A DNA stretch of 7,128 nt, from positions 1-7,128 of the forward strand of contig CAIXHJ010000431.1 in assembly GCA_903919165.1 (NCBI GenBank). Direction: 5' to 3'. Position 1 is the stretch's first letter, and every line of letters starts with the position of its first letter. Position numbers and translations under genes: made by a program. The notes under the pieces are model-generated. The model did not search any database. It worked only from the letters and a program-made list of their open reading frames with translations, and was not told where the DNA came from. Of this stretch, positions 6,922 to 7,128 are shown in pieces. The DNA comes from an uncultured Holophagaceae bacterium. GTDB lineage: Bacteria > Acidobacteriota > Holophagae > Holophagales > Holophagaceae.

Positions 6922-7128
6922 ATGGCCGCGCCGATGAACGACACCCTTCCCCGCCTGCTCCGGAGCAACGCCGCAAAATACGGCGCCGACAAGGTCGCCC
7001 TCCGCGAGAAGGAGTTCGGCGTCTGGCAGCCGTACACCTGGAAGGACTATTTCGAGCACGTCAAGTACTTCACCCTCGGACTCGTCTCCCTCGGGCTCAC
7101 GAAGGGAGACACGATCTCCATCATCGGC
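6922..7128 (+). CDS. N-terminus of an AMP-forming long-chain acyl-CoA ligase (partial, runs off the window)
   Basis: Sixty-nine codons are open to the window end. DTLPRLLRSNAAKYG, then VALREKEFGVWQPYTW and LGLVSLGLTKGDTISIIG, match the start of the AMP-binding (ANL) superfamily, closest in style to FadD-like long-chain fatty acid-CoA ligases. These activate a carboxylic acid with ATP to an acyl-adenylate and then form the CoA thioester. The catalytic P-loop-like motif and the core ATP/AMP motifs lie beyond the window, so substrate class is an inference. The ATG at 6922 has a good SD (AGAGGA 6911-6916, five bases away). An in-frame ATG at 6934 is less well placed. The gap of 13 bases after the ABC gene indicates one operon, and a link between uptake and CoA activation of the same acid is plausible. 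Confidence 0.87.
   Translation, partial: MAAPMNDTLPRLLRSNAAKYGADKVALREKEFGVWQPYTWKDYFEHVKYFTLGLVSLGLTKGDTISIIG

Noticed and set aside
1..7128. tRNA, rRNA, CRISPR array, insertion sequence or attachment site
   Set aside because: No cloverleaf, spaced direct repeats, terminal inverted repeats or transposase motifs were seen on reading both strands.

Overview
The window is GC-rich bacterial DNA with all genes on the + strand. It holds a methionine-synthesis operon (about 391-5961) that begins with an S-adenosylmethionine (SAM-I, S-box) riboswitch. On the left is the end of a 2-oxoacid dehydrogenase E1-beta gene. On the right is the start of an ABC-transporter / acyl-CoA ligase cluster. The phylum cannot be fixed from the sequence. 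The composition, a YitJ-type homocysteine methyltransferase-MetF fusion and a SAM-I riboswitch would suit an Acidobacteriota (Holophaga/Geothrix-like) or deltaproteobacterial genome. This is inference from general knowledge, not a database result.

Layout. Positions 1-147 are the last 48 codons of an E1-beta-like subunit. Positions 148-390 hold a possible promoter, a well-conserved SAM-I aptamer (about 219-324) and a leader that can fold over a weak Shine-Dalgarno (SD) site. Next come three tightly packed genes: a fusion of a homocysteine S-methyltransferase-like domain with methylenetetrahydrofolate reductase (391-2259), a small [2Fe-2S] ferredoxin overlapping its stop codon (2256-2537), and a full-length cobalamin-dependent methionine synthase MetH (2539-5961) one base further on. 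A gap of 143 bases holds a hairpin and an AT-richer stretch. It is followed by a LivG-type ABC ATPase (6105-6908) and the first 69 codons of an AMP-forming long-chain acyl-CoA ligase (6922-7128).

How the genes fit together. MetF reduces 5,10-methylene-THF to 5-methyl-THF, and MetH moves that methyl group through cobalamin to homocysteine to give methionine, the precursor of SAM. SAM then shuts the operon through the riboswitch. The ferredoxin between the two enzymes could supply low-potential electrons for reactivating oxidised cobalamin in MetH, for MetF, or for both.

Two points stand out. First, the methyltransferase-like half of the MetF fusion has lost two of the three zinc-binding cysteines that MetH keeps intact in the same operon, so it is probably not an ordinary zinc methyltransferase. 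Second, codon use changes sharply after the metH stop, which suggests that the LivG/ligase block has a different history from the methionine operon.
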